Shown: in pieces, positions 43,785-51,393 of the stretch
Layout: every line of letters begins with the position of its first letter
Position numbering within the stretch: position 1 is the first letter of the stretch
From: Oscillospiraceae bacterium
GTDB lineage: Bacteria; Bacillota; Clostridia; Oscillospirales; Ruminococcaceae
Reading direction: 5' to 3'
NCBI GenBank assembly: GCA_017847835.1
Contig: JAGASH010000005.1
Span: forward strand, 186,001-250,000
DNA length: 64,000 nucleotides
Translations under genes and position numbers: made by a program
The notes under the pieces: generated by a model
What the model was told of the DNA's origin: nothing
What the model saw: only the letters and a program-made list of their open reading frames with translations
Database searches by the model: none

Positions 43785-44921
43785 TTACACTCCAAACAAA
43801 GCCTTAATTTTGTCCTCTGCAAGCTTCGAGCCGATTACGCACATTTTTCCCGTAACATCAGCCGAGCCTTTTCTGATTTCGTACTCCTCGGGAACAAAGT
43901 CAAACTCGTACCAGCCGTTATCGCCCGCGACAATTCCCTTCGCTCTCAGAACAACACCGAATTCCTCGCCGGACAGCTTTCCGAGCGCGTTTTCAAGTTC
44001 TTCCTTCGTGAACTTTTTCGCGGTTTCGATACCCATAGACGTGAAAACCTCGTCCGCGTGGTGATGATGATGTTCGTGGTCGTGACAGTGGCACTCCTCG
44101 CCGTCTTCGTGATGATGATGTTCGTGTTCGTCATCATCATGGTGGTGATGTTCGTGGTCGTGGCAGTGGCACTCCTCACCGTCTTCGTGATGATGATGAT
44201 GTTCGTGTTCATCTTCATCGTGGTGGTGATGTTCGTGGTCGTGGCAGTGGCACTCCTCACCGTCTTCGTGATGATGATGATGTTCGTGATGTTCAAGCTC
44301 CTCTTTGAGCAAGTCCTCAGCAAACTTGTTCTCATTCTCCATTGCCGCGAGAATTTGCGCACCGCTGATTTCGTCCCAGTTCGTGGTAACGATAGTCGCG
44401 TGGTCGTTGAGCTCCTTAATCATCGCAACAGCCTCCGCGAGCTTTTCATCGGACAGCTTCTGCGAACGGCTCAATACAATCGTCTTTGCTGTTTCAACCT
44501 GATTTTTGTAGAACTCGCCGAAATTCTTCATATACATCTTGATTTTTGACGCGTCGCAGACCGTCGTGTAGCTGTTCAGCACTATTTCATCGCTGTCGAT
44601 ATCCATAACCGCCTTGATTACGTCCGAGAGCTTTCCTACGCCCGACGGCTCGATTAAAATTCTGTCGGGAGCGTACTCGTCGAGCACCTTCTGGAGCGCC
44701 TTTCCGAAATCGCCGACAAGCGAGCAGCAAATGCAGCCCTGATTCATCTCGGTGACTTCAATTCCTGCGTCCTTCATAAAGCCGCCGTCAATGCCGATTT
44801 CACCGAATTCGTTCTCGATAAGAACCAGCTTTTCGCCGTTATAGCCTTCTTTCAGCAATTTCTTGATAAGCGTGGTTTTACCCGCGCCGAGAAATCCCGA
44901 AAAAACGTCAATTTTTGTCAT
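43785..44921 (-). CDS. CobW/ZagA-type zinc metallochaperone GTPase with His-rich repeats
   Basis: A 378-residue G3E GTPase. Walker A is GFLGAGKTT (9-17), the metal-binding motif is GCICC (62-66), and the base-specificity region is in VLSRSQKL. Between the GTPase part and the C-terminal domain lie three near-identical units of EDGEECHCHDHEHHHH separated by acidic spacers, about 80 residues that must bind many zinc (or nickel/cobalt) ions. Family members hand zinc to client enzymes under limitation. It heads a six-gene operon. Confidence 0.93.
   Translation of the reverse strand: MTKIDVFSGFLGAGKTTLIKKLLKEGYNGEKLVLIENEFGEIGIDGGFMKDAGIEVTEMNQGCICCSLVGDFGKALQKVLDEYAPDRILIEPSGVGKLSDVIKAVMDIDSDEIVLNSYTTVCDASKIKMYMKNFGEFYKNQVETAKTIVLSRSQKLSDEKLAEAVAMIKELNDHATIVTTNWDEISGAQILAAMENENKFAEDLLKEELEHHEHHHHHEDGEECHCHDHEHHHHDEDEHEHHHHHEDGEECHCHDHEHHHHDDDEHEHHHHEDGEECHCHDHEHHHHHADEVFTSMGIETAKKFTKEELENALGKLSGEEFGVVLRAKGIVAGDNGWYEFDFVPEEYEIRKGSADVTGKMCVIGSKLAEDKIKALFGV
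44055..44300 (-). repeat. Tandem repeats encoding the His/Cys-rich linker
   Basis: Three in-frame DNA repeats of roughly 75-81 nt, each encoding a His-rich run plus EDGEECHCHDHEHHHH. They are nearly identical at the DNA level, so copy number may vary between strains. Confidence 0.85.
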
Positions 44922-44989
44922 TTATAAAACCTTCTTTCAAATATTTCGTGTTTCTATCACTTTGAAATAAAAACACACGTCCACTATAT

Positions 44990-45018
44990 ATTGTACCACA
45001 CTTTATTCATATAGTCAA
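44990..45018 (-). promoter_or_regulatory. Sigma-A promoter of the CobW operon
   Basis: On the minus strand TTGACT, a 17-nt spacer and TACAAT. A TTTCAAA/TTTGAAA inverted repeat (44935-44967) lies in the leader; no clear Zur box. Confidence 0.85.
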
Positions 45019-45030
45019 GTGTTTCATAGA

Positions 45031-45060
45031 AAAACCCCGCGAAAAATCACGGGGTTTTTT
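45031..45060 (-). terminator. Intrinsic terminator of cheV
   Basis: AACCCCG/CGGGGTT-type stem followed by a T-run on the minus strand, just after the cheV stop. Confidence 0.9.
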
Positions 45061-45069
45061 AATCTGTAA

Positions 45070-45963
45070 TCAGATGTGCTCGTTGATATAGTTGATAAGG
45101 TTGCCGATTTGAGGCTTGGAAAACTGCGCGTCCGCACCAACGCTCTCGCCCTTAATTCTCATCTGCTCGTTAATCAGCGACGAGAACAGGTAAACGGGAA
45201 TTCTCTTCAGAACATCGTCGTCCTTAATCTTCTTTGTGAGGTGATGTCCGTCCATTTTCGGCATTTCGATATCGCTTATCAAGCAGGAAATCTGGTCGAG
45301 AATATCCCCGCCGAGCGTTTTGTGACCGCTAATGTAATCCCAAGCGTCCTTGCCGTTGTCAAAAGAAACAACGTTCTTGTAACCCGCGTCGGAAAGGGTG
45401 TTCTGGATAAGCGTATTGAGGAACGGAGAGTCCTCTGCAATAACTATGTGCTTCTCGGACTTGTCCTCGTCAGCCTTTGTAGCGCCCGTCGCGTCAATCA
45501 CAGCAGAGCGGTTGATATCCGAAACAATCTTCTCGAAGTCGAGAATAAGGATAATTCTGTCGGAAAGCTTCGCGATACCCGTGGCAATGTTCGACGAGCC
45601 GTCACCGGAAATTCTCGGAGGCTTTTCGATATCCTCCCACGAAATGCGCTGAATTCCCTTTACAGACGAAACGTGGAAGCCAACGTCCATCTGGTTGAAA
45701 TGGCAGATAATCAGCAAATCGTGGCTCGGGTCTGTGCTTTCCTTGTGAAGAACCTTATGTAAATCAATAACCGAAATAACCTTATCTCGCGGAGTGAAAA
45801 CGCCCTCAAACTCCTCGGGAGAGTCGGGCACGGGTATCATCGGCTGATAGTTCATAATCTCGTTTACTTTTGCAATATTAATGCCGAAATTCTGCGTTCC
45901 GACCATAAATTCAAGCACTTCAAGCTCGTTTGTGCCGCTTTCAAGGAGGATATTACTTTCCAT
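45070..45963 (-). CDS. cheV: Chemotaxis protein CheV (CheW-receiver fusion)
   Basis: 297 residues from the Met of MESNILLES, 9 nt after AAGGAG; longer upstream frames have no ribosome-binding site. Residues about 10-150 are a CheW-like coupling domain (FGINIAKVNEIMNYQPMIPV). Residues about 170-297 are a receiver domain with VIAEDSPF, the phospho-acceptor in LISDIEMPKMDG and a conserved Lys near the end (SKPQ). It links receptors to CheA. No other chemotaxis gene is in the window. Confidence 0.95.
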   Translation of the reverse strand: MESNILLESGTNELEVLEFMVGTQNFGINIAKVNEIMNYQPMIPVPDSPEEFEGVFTPRDKVISVIDLHKVLHKESTDPSHDLLIICHFNQMDVGFHVSSVKGIQRISWEDIEKPPRISGDGSSNIATGIAKLSDRIILILDFEKIVSDINRSAVIDATGATKADEDKSEKHIVIAEDSPFLNTLIQNTLSDAGYKNVVSFDNGKDAWDYISGHKTLGGDILDQISCLISDIEMPKMDGHHLTKKIKDDDVLKRIPVYLFSSLINEQMRIKGESVGADAQFSKPQIGNLINYINEHI

Positions 45964-46027
45964 TTCACAAAGCTCCTTAATATTTATTATAATGGCAAAT
46001 AATTCCAAGCCATTACTTATCATTTCT

Positions 46028-46056
46028 ATTATACAACATATTTTCCAAAAAATCAA
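46028..46056 (-). promoter_or_regulatory. Sigma-A promoter of cheV
   Basis: On the minus strand TTGATT, a 17-nt spacer and TATAAT, 65 nt ahead of the start codon. Confidence 0.82.
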
Positions 46057-46108
46057 GAGATTTTCCGAGCATTTTTATCAATTTGCAAAAAAAATTGAAA
46101 AAAATCCC

Positions 46109-46137
46109 TTGACAGGTGTAAATAAATGTGATATAAT
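46109..46137 (+). promoter_or_regulatory. Sigma-A promoter of the yjfB-like gene
   Basis: TTGACA (46109-46114), 17 nt, TATAAT (46132-46137). A vegetative rather than a SigD-type promoter. Confidence 0.88.
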
Positions 46138-46164
46138 GAAAAAAATATAAGGAGGCGTGTTTTT

Positions 46165-46350
46165 ATGGAAATGTCAATTGCCCAGCTGTCGATGGATATG
46201 GCTAGCGCAAACCTTCAGAATGCGCTGTCTGTCGGAATGCTCAAAAAGAATATGGAAGCTACCGAGCAAACTATGGAAGCGTTCACCGATATGATGGCAA
46301 ATATGCCTTCTCCAGACGGAAGAGGTCAGCTTCTGAACGTTTTGGTTTAA
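46165..46350 (+). CDS. YjfB family putative motility protein
   Basis: A 61-residue protein starting MEMSIAQLSMDMASANLQNALSV-type, the layout of the YjfB family, which is co-regulated with motility in Bacillus. Helical, Met-rich, no signal peptide. It follows AAGGAGG and has its own promoter and terminator. It is divergent from cheV, which supports a motility link. Confidence 0.85.
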   Translation: MEMSIAQLSMDMASANLQNALSVGMLKKNMEATEQTMEAFTDMMANMPSPDGRGQLLNVLV

Positions 46351-46360
46351 TTGAAAATCG

Positions 46361-46391
46361 ACAAATGCTCCCTTTTCGGGAGCATTTTTTG
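46361..46391 (+). terminator. Intrinsic terminator of the yjfB-like gene
   Basis: AAATGCTCCC/GGGAGCATTT with a 5-nt loop, then TTTTTTG. Nearly the same stem sequence as the gap terminator. Confidence 0.92.
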
Positions 46392-46393
46392 TA

Positions 46394-46425
46394 CAAAAAA
46401 GCCCTCTCAAATGCGAGAGGGCTTG
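46394..46425 (-). terminator. Intrinsic terminator of the zapA-U32 operon
   Basis: AAGCCCTCTC/GAGAGGGCTT stem with a T-run on the minus strand, just after the U32 stop codon. Confidence 0.92.
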
Positions 46426-46430
46426 GTTTT

Positions 46431-48470
46431 TTATATCGCGCCGCGGAAATACAGCCCGCGAGTGAGCTTTCCGTCGGGCTTTGTGCCTTTTTTGTACATC
46501 TCAAATATCGGCGCAAGCTCGGTTTCATCGGTAAACCTCAGCACGGCAAAGTCAAATTTTTCCAGCACTTCCCTCTTGTCGCTCATCACGAGAACATCGG
46601 GATTGAGCAGCTCGACGGAGTTTCCGCCGCAATGCACGGGAACGCGGTTTCCCATTCGGTCAAGGAGCGCCTCGCCGCAGGATTTTCCCTCGCCGAACGG
46701 TGTTTTTCTGCCGCACGGCGCGCCGTCTGCAATCGGACATCTGCGCGTTATCATCAGCGGCAGGCGCCCGTAAGCCACAATTCCGTGAGGTATCGGGCTG
46801 TCAATTTCGGACATCGCGGCAGCCGTTCCCTCAAACGAAAGCGTGATATCCTCGAAGCCGAGCGACCCGCAAACCCGCGCTGAGAGCGAGTTCAGCACGT
46901 TCATACGAAATCCCCCGAACACCGAAAATCCGTGCTTTTTCAACAGGAGCGCGTGCCCGAGAGTATGCGCAAGCGCCTTTGTAAAGCCAAATTCCCGCAG
47001 CTTTTCAAGCTGTTTTTCCGTTTCCTCCTCGCAGTCCGAGAGGATAAACGGCGGGATAATCGCGATTTTTTCCTTGTGCGGTGTGCTTTCCGACAGCAAG
47101 CCCATAGGCGCGTAAACCACCTCAAACGGCAGCTCCAGCGCCTGTTTCAGCTGATTTTCATCGGAAACCTCTGCGCGGAATTGCACGGATTTTTGAATAT
47201 TATTCGGTTTTTCACAGGAGTATTCAAACGGCAAAACCCGATATTTCGGCGTGTTTTTATCTAAGACTAGTTCTTCCAGCTTTTGACAAATATCCCGCCT
47301 TAACGCGTTCAGGACAGCCGCTGAGACGTACAGTCCCTCGTCTGCCTCGGCAGTGATTTCACCCGCTTTAAACTGCGTTCCGCCGAGCTTTTTCATTCGC
47401 TCGACAACCGTTTCCGCAGTAATCGCAGCTCCCCTTGCCTGTTCGGGAACAGCCTCGCTTTCAACCGATATTTCACCGTAAGAGCAGCTTGCTTCGGCTG
47501 TGATTTTTTCGCCGATTTTAACGGATATATCAACGGTAATCCTCGGAAATTCCGCTTTGTAAAGCTCTTTTATACCATTCAAGGCTTTCGCGGAGTTTTC
47601 AACGTCCTCTTTGCCGCGAATACCTTGCATATTATTCATTTCACCCGTGAAATATTCATCGGTCAGACCGCCGCGCGAAAAAATCTCTCCGAGGCGGTTT
47701 TTGTCGTAAATCTCGCCGTCAAGGCTCTTTCTGCAAGCGTCCGTGGCGCACGCGACGTACTCGGGACGCTTCATTCTGCCTTCGATTTTGAACGAGGCAA
47801 TCTCCGGCAGCTCCCGCAAATGCCCTATAATCGAGCTGTCCTTCAGCGAAATCACGTTGTGCCTGTCCTTGTACGAAAAATCAAGTCGGCACGGCTGCGC
47901 GCAAAGTCCGCGGCTGCCGCTTCTGCCGCCGAGAATACTGCTCATATAGCACTGCCCGCTCACGCACACGCAAAGCGCGCCGTGCACGAAAATTTCAAGC
48001 TCGGCTGTGGTTTTTTCCTTGATTTCGCGGATTTCAGCCGCCGACAGCTCGCGCCCGATTACCACGCGGGAATATCCCATTTCCTCGGCTGCTTTCACAC
48101 CGCTCACGCTGTTGAGCGTCATCTGCGTTGAAGCGTGACGCGGCAGCTCGGGACAGATTTTTTCAGCGAGATAAGCCGCACCCAAGTCCTGTAAAATCAA
48201 GCCGTCTGCGCCGCATTCCGCTGCGGTTTTCACGCACTCCGCGAAGTCCTCGATTTCACTGTCGTAAATCAGCGTATTCAGCGTGACGTAGAGCTTCACG
48301 CCGCGCTTGTGACACTCGCGGACCGCTGCCGCAAGCTCCTCATCAGAAAAATTTTCGGCGTTTTTACGCGCCGAAAACTTCTTCATTCCAACATAAACCG
48401 CATCCGCGCCGGTATTCAGCGCAGCAGGCAGGCTCTGCGCTCCTCCGCACGGAGCTAAAATCTCGTTCAT
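46431..48470 (-). CDS. U32 family peptidase (RlhA-like, with C-terminal DUF3656-type region)
   Basis: A 679-residue member of the U32 'peptidase' family, several of which are now known to hydroxylate RNA. The N-terminal TIM-barrel start EILAPCGGAQSLPAALNTGADAVYVG is clear. So is the signature ELEIFVHGALCVCVSGQCYMS with GSRGLCAQPCRL, whose cysteines may bind an Fe-S cluster, and KIEGRMKRPEYVA. Long C-terminal region. True substrate uncertain. Its start overlaps the zapA-like stop by 4 nt. Confidence 0.92.
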   Translation of the reverse strand: MNEILAPCGGAQSLPAALNTGADAVYVGMKKFSARKNAENFSDEELAAAVRECHKRGVKLYVTLNTLIYDSEIEDFAECVKTAAECGADGLILQDLGAAYLAEKICPELPRHASTQMTLNSVSGVKAAEEMGYSRVVIGRELSAAEIREIKEKTTAELEIFVHGALCVCVSGQCYMSSILGGRSGSRGLCAQPCRLDFSYKDRHNVISLKDSSIIGHLRELPEIASFKIEGRMKRPEYVACATDACRKSLDGEIYDKNRLGEIFSRGGLTDEYFTGEMNNMQGIRGKEDVENSAKALNGIKELYKAEFPRITVDISVKIGEKITAEASCSYGEISVESEAVPEQARGAAITAETVVERMKKLGGTQFKAGEITAEADEGLYVSAAVLNALRRDICQKLEELVLDKNTPKYRVLPFEYSCEKPNNIQKSVQFRAEVSDENQLKQALELPFEVVYAPMGLLSESTPHKEKIAIIPPFILSDCEEETEKQLEKLREFGFTKALAHTLGHALLLKKHGFSVFGGFRMNVLNSLSARVCGSLGFEDITLSFEGTAAAMSEIDSPIPHGIVAYGRLPLMITRRCPIADGAPCGRKTPFGEGKSCGEALLDRMGNRVPVHCGGNSVELLNPDVLVMSDKREVLEKFDFAVLRFTDETELAPIFEMYKKGTKPDGKLTRGLYFRGAI

Positions 48471-49786
48471 AATGTAAGCTGACCGTCCTCAAGCATTTCT
48501 TTGAGCTGTTTGTCAAGCGAAGCATTCGTCTTTTTCAGCGACTTGACTTCCTTTGAAAGCTCGGCATTTTTCTCGGAAAGCTCCTCGGTTTTCTCCTTGA
48601 GCTTCTCCACCTCGGACTTCAAATCCTCGCCGCTTGTTTCCTTCAAAGCAGCGTTCTCGCTCTCGGCTTTTGCGAGCTTTTCCTGCAATTCATCAACCTT
48701 CGCAGACTTTTCATTAAGCTCAGTTTTCGCCTTTTCAAGCTCGCCCGACTTCTCGTCCAACTCTTTTTTCAGCTTGTCCTGTTCGCCTTTTCCCGCTTCA
48801 AGAGCGGTCTTTTCCTGTTTCAAGGCAGCGTTTGCCTTGTCAAGCTCGTCGTAAGCCGAAACAAGCTCATCGTAATCCTTCTTAGTCTTTGCAAGCTGCT
48901 CGGAGAGTTTTTTCTCAGCTTCGGAGATTTCTGCGCTCTTTTTGAGCTTCTCGTCCTTCGCCTTGATTTCATCGGCAAGCGACTTTGCCTTTTTCTCGGC
49001 ATTTTCTGCCCTGCTTCTGAAATCCGACATACTTCTGTTCAATGTATCGTTCGCCGCTTTGAGCGTGTTTCTCTCGATTTCAAGGCTGTCAAGGCGCTTT
49101 TTCTCACGGTGATACGCTTCCTCGAAATTCTGCGCTTTTTCAAGCTTTTCAAGCAAGCGCTTGTTCTCCGCAGAAACGCTCACTGCCTTTTCATTTTCCT
49201 TTTGCAGCTCGTCTATGCGTTTGTCCTTTTCGGAAACAAGCTTCTTGTGCTTTTCGAGATTTTCTGTGCTGTCCTTTGAGGACGCTGAAAGCTGCGCGTT
49301 TTTCTTTTCAAGAGTTTCGTTGCTTTTCTTTGCGTCGTCAAGCTGCTTTTTCAGCGATACCGCCTCAGCAGCCTTGCCGTTTGCCTCTTTGAGAGTATCC
49401 GCAAGCTGCGCGTTTTTACCCTCCAGCTCAGAAAAACGCTTCACCAGCTTCTCGTGCTCGTCTTTAATCTTCAGCAGCTGAGCGTTGTCGGTTTTGAGCG
49501 TTTTGTTCTCCTCGACAGCGGTTTTCGCAGCCGCCTCTCCCGATTTGAGCTTCTCCAGCTCGGTTTTCATCTGCGCAAGGTTAGATTTCAGCTCTTCAAT
49601 TTCATTAAAACATTCAAGCGCGGAAAAAACCGCTGCGTCCTCCTTGCTGATGTCGGGATTTGCGTCGCAGAAACCCGCGATTTTCCCGTCGACCGCTTTT
49701 GCAGCGGCAAGCAGCATCTCACGATTATCGGTTCTGAGGTTGTAATTCTTTCGGCGAATTGTAATCGATACAATCTCGTTAAGCAT
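48467..49786 (-). CDS. ZapA domain fused to a very long coiled coil
   Basis: A 439-residue protein. The first 75 residues match ZapA, the FtsZ-ring crosslinker: EIVSITIRRKNYNLRTDN, then EMLLAAAKAVDGKIAGFCD. Normal ZapA has about 90-110 residues, while here the coiled coil continues for roughly 350 residues of Lys/Glu/Ala/Leu heptads without a second folded domain. The protein would be a rod tens of nanometres long. It probably tethers the FtsZ ring to something more distant. Translationally coupled to the U32 gene; FtsZ itself is not in the window. Confidence 0.85.
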   Translation of the reverse strand: MLNEIVSITIRRKNYNLRTDNREMLLAAAKAVDGKIAGFCDANPDISKEDAAVFSALECFNEIEELKSNLAQMKTELEKLKSGEAAAKTAVEENKTLKTDNAQLLKIKDEHEKLVKRFSELEGKNAQLADTLKEANGKAAEAVSLKKQLDDAKKSNETLEKKNAQLSASSKDSTENLEKHKKLVSEKDKRIDELQKENEKAVSVSAENKRLLEKLEKAQNFEEAYHREKKRLDSLEIERNTLKAANDTLNRSMSDFRSRAENAEKKAKSLADEIKAKDEKLKKSAEISEAEKKLSEQLAKTKKDYDELVSAYDELDKANAALKQEKTALEAGKGEQDKLKKELDEKSGELEKAKTELNEKSAKVDELQEKLAKAESENAALKETSGEDLKSEVEKLKEKTEELSEKNAELSKEVKSLKKTNASLDKQLKEMLEDGQLTL

Positions 49787-49841
49787 CGGGCGAACTCCCT
49801 TTCAAAGTTATTTTGACGGTTTTCATAAATCAACCATATAT

Positions 49842-49870
49842 ATTATATAACATTCTTCTCAGCTTTTCAA
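49842..49870 (-). promoter_or_regulatory. Sigma-A promoter of the zapA-like gene
   Basis: On the minus strand TTGAAA, a 17-nt spacer and TATAAT. Confidence 0.8.
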
Positions 49871-49883
49871 GTGGTTTTGCAAA

Positions 49884-51215
49884 TTATTCTTCGCCGTGCT
49901 TTTTCATAACGCTCATATAAGCGGGACGAATGATTTTTCCCGCAGTGTTGAGCTCTTCTATTCGGTGCGCGCTCCAGCCGACAATTCTCGCAATAGCAAA
50001 AATCGCGGTGTACAGCTCCACGGGTATTCCCAGCATATCATATACAAACCCGCTGTAAAAGTCCACATTCGGCGAAACACCCTTCATAATCTTACGCTTT
50101 TGTGCAATCAGCTTCGGGGCTGCGTCCTCGACAAACTCGTACAGCTTCATATCGTCCTCGCGATGCTTTTCAACAGCGAGCTTCTCCACAAAGCTCCTGA
50201 AAATGCGCTCGCGCGGGTCAGAGAGCGAATATACAGCGTGTCCCATTCCGTAAATAAGTCCCTTGTGGTCAAACGCTTCTCCCGCGAGAATTTTTCCGAG
50301 ATATGCGTAAACCTCGTCGTAATCCTTCAAATCGTGAACGTTTTCACGGATATTCGACATCATTTCCATAACCTTGATATTCGCGCCGCCGTGCTTGGGA
50401 CCTTTCAGCGAGGACATAGCCGCGGCAATCGTCGAATATGTGTCGGAGCCCGACGAAGTGACAACGCGGGTTGTAAAGGTCGAGTTGTTACCGCCGCCGT
50501 GCTCCATATGAAGCATAAGTGCAACGTCCAGCACCTTTGCTTCAAGATGCGAGAACTGCTTGTCGGGACGAAGCATCATAAGCAGATTTTCCGCAGTTGA
50601 CAGCGCGGGATTGGGACGGTGAATGTACATACTTTCGTCGTTTTCGTAGTGATTGTACGCGTGATAAGCGTATGCCGCAAGCATAGGAAAGCGCGCAATC
50701 AGCATTATGCACTGCAAAAGGCTGTCCTCCAGCTTTCCCGAAAGGGTTGTCGGGTCGTAGGAAGCAAGCGTGAGGATACTTCTCGTCATAGAGTTCATAA
50801 TATCCTTGCCGGGTGCTTTCATAATAACGTCGCGTGTGAAATTCGTCGGAAGGCAGCGGCACTCTCCCAAAATCTCCGTGAACTTCTTTTCTTCCTCTTC
50901 GGACGGCATTTCACCGAAAATCAGCAAATACGCGGTTTTCTCGAAGCCGAAGCCGTTTTCGGTCATTGCAACCAAGTCCTTAACGTTATAGCCGCGATAC
51001 CACAGCTCACCGTCACAGGGCGTCTGTACGCCGTCCACGTCCTTGAAAGCAACCATTTTCGATATTGTGGTAAGTCCCGTGAGCACGCCCTTGCCGTTGA
51101 TATCGCGCAGTCCGCGGTTTACACCGTATTTCCCGTAAAGCTCGTCGGAAATCGCGTCATTTTTCGCGCAAAGCTGCTCCTTTTCGTGCGCATACTGTCT
51201 GATTTCTTCGTTCAT
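49884..51215 (-). CDS. Citrate synthase (citrate/2-methylcitrate synthase type)
   Basis: 443 residues from MNEEIRQYAHEKEQ. It condenses acetyl-CoA with oxaloacetate. Catalytic segments are the LMLHMEHGGGNNSTFTTRVVTSSGSD block, GPKHGGANIKVMEMM and GMGHAVYSLSDPR with the second active His; Asp and Arg follow near VSPNVDFYSGFVYDMLGIP. It probably works in a partial TCA branch towards glutamate. Monocistronic; no aconitase or isocitrate dehydrogenase nearby. Confidence 0.96.
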   Translation of the reverse strand: MNEEIRQYAHEKEQLCAKNDAISDELYGKYGVNRGLRDINGKGVLTGLTTISKMVAFKDVDGVQTPCDGELWYRGYNVKDLVAMTENGFGFEKTAYLLIFGEMPSEEEEKKFTEILGECRCLPTNFTRDVIMKAPGKDIMNSMTRSILTLASYDPTTLSGKLEDSLLQCIMLIARFPMLAAYAYHAYNHYENDESMYIHRPNPALSTAENLLMMLRPDKQFSHLEAKVLDVALMLHMEHGGGNNSTFTTRVVTSSGSDTYSTIAAAMSSLKGPKHGGANIKVMEMMSNIRENVHDLKDYDEVYAYLGKILAGEAFDHKGLIYGMGHAVYSLSDPRERIFRSFVEKLAVEKHREDDMKLYEFVEDAAPKLIAQKRKIMKGVSPNVDFYSGFVYDMLGIPVELYTAIFAIARIVGWSAHRIEELNTAGKIIRPAYMSVMKKHGEE

Positions 51216-51267
51216 TTCAATAATTCCCCTTTCTTTTTTATGAAGCAAATTTGAAGATATTATTATA

Positions 51268-51296
51268 ATTATATCATATCAAAAAAGAAAAATCAA
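51268..51296 (-). promoter_or_regulatory. Sigma-A promoter of citrate synthase
   Basis: On the minus strand TTGATT, a 17-nt spacer and TATAAT. Confidence 0.8.
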
Positions 51297-51334
51297 GCGC
51301 GAATGAATTTTTTCACTAAATTGTCATATTTGTA

Positions 51335-51363
51335 TTGACACCTTGTCGAAATTCGACTATAAT
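51335..51363 (+). promoter_or_regulatory. Sigma-A promoter of the P-type ATPase, with a palindrome in the spacer
   Basis: TTGACA (51335-51340), 17 nt, TATAAT (51358-51363). The spacer holds the 13-nt palindrome GTCGAAATTCGAC (51345-51357), placed like a repressor or MerR-type operator. Confidence 0.8.
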
Positions 51364-51393
51364 AAATTATGAATAAATATTTAGGAGAAAACT

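Noticed and set aside
44055..44300. Regular repeats that could be mistaken for a CRISPR array
   Set aside because: The repeats are in frame within a CobW-type gene, have no unique spacers and no cas genes nearby.
44058..44549. Val/Met-rich hydrophobic plus-strand frame that looks like a membrane protein
   Set aside because: It is the antisense reading of the His-rich codon repeats (CAT/CAC read as ATG/GTG).
44935..44967. TTTCAAA/TTTGAAA dyad as a Zur box of the metal-chaperone operon
   Set aside because: The spacing and sequence do not match known Zur or Fur operators; it may be chance in AT-rich DNA.
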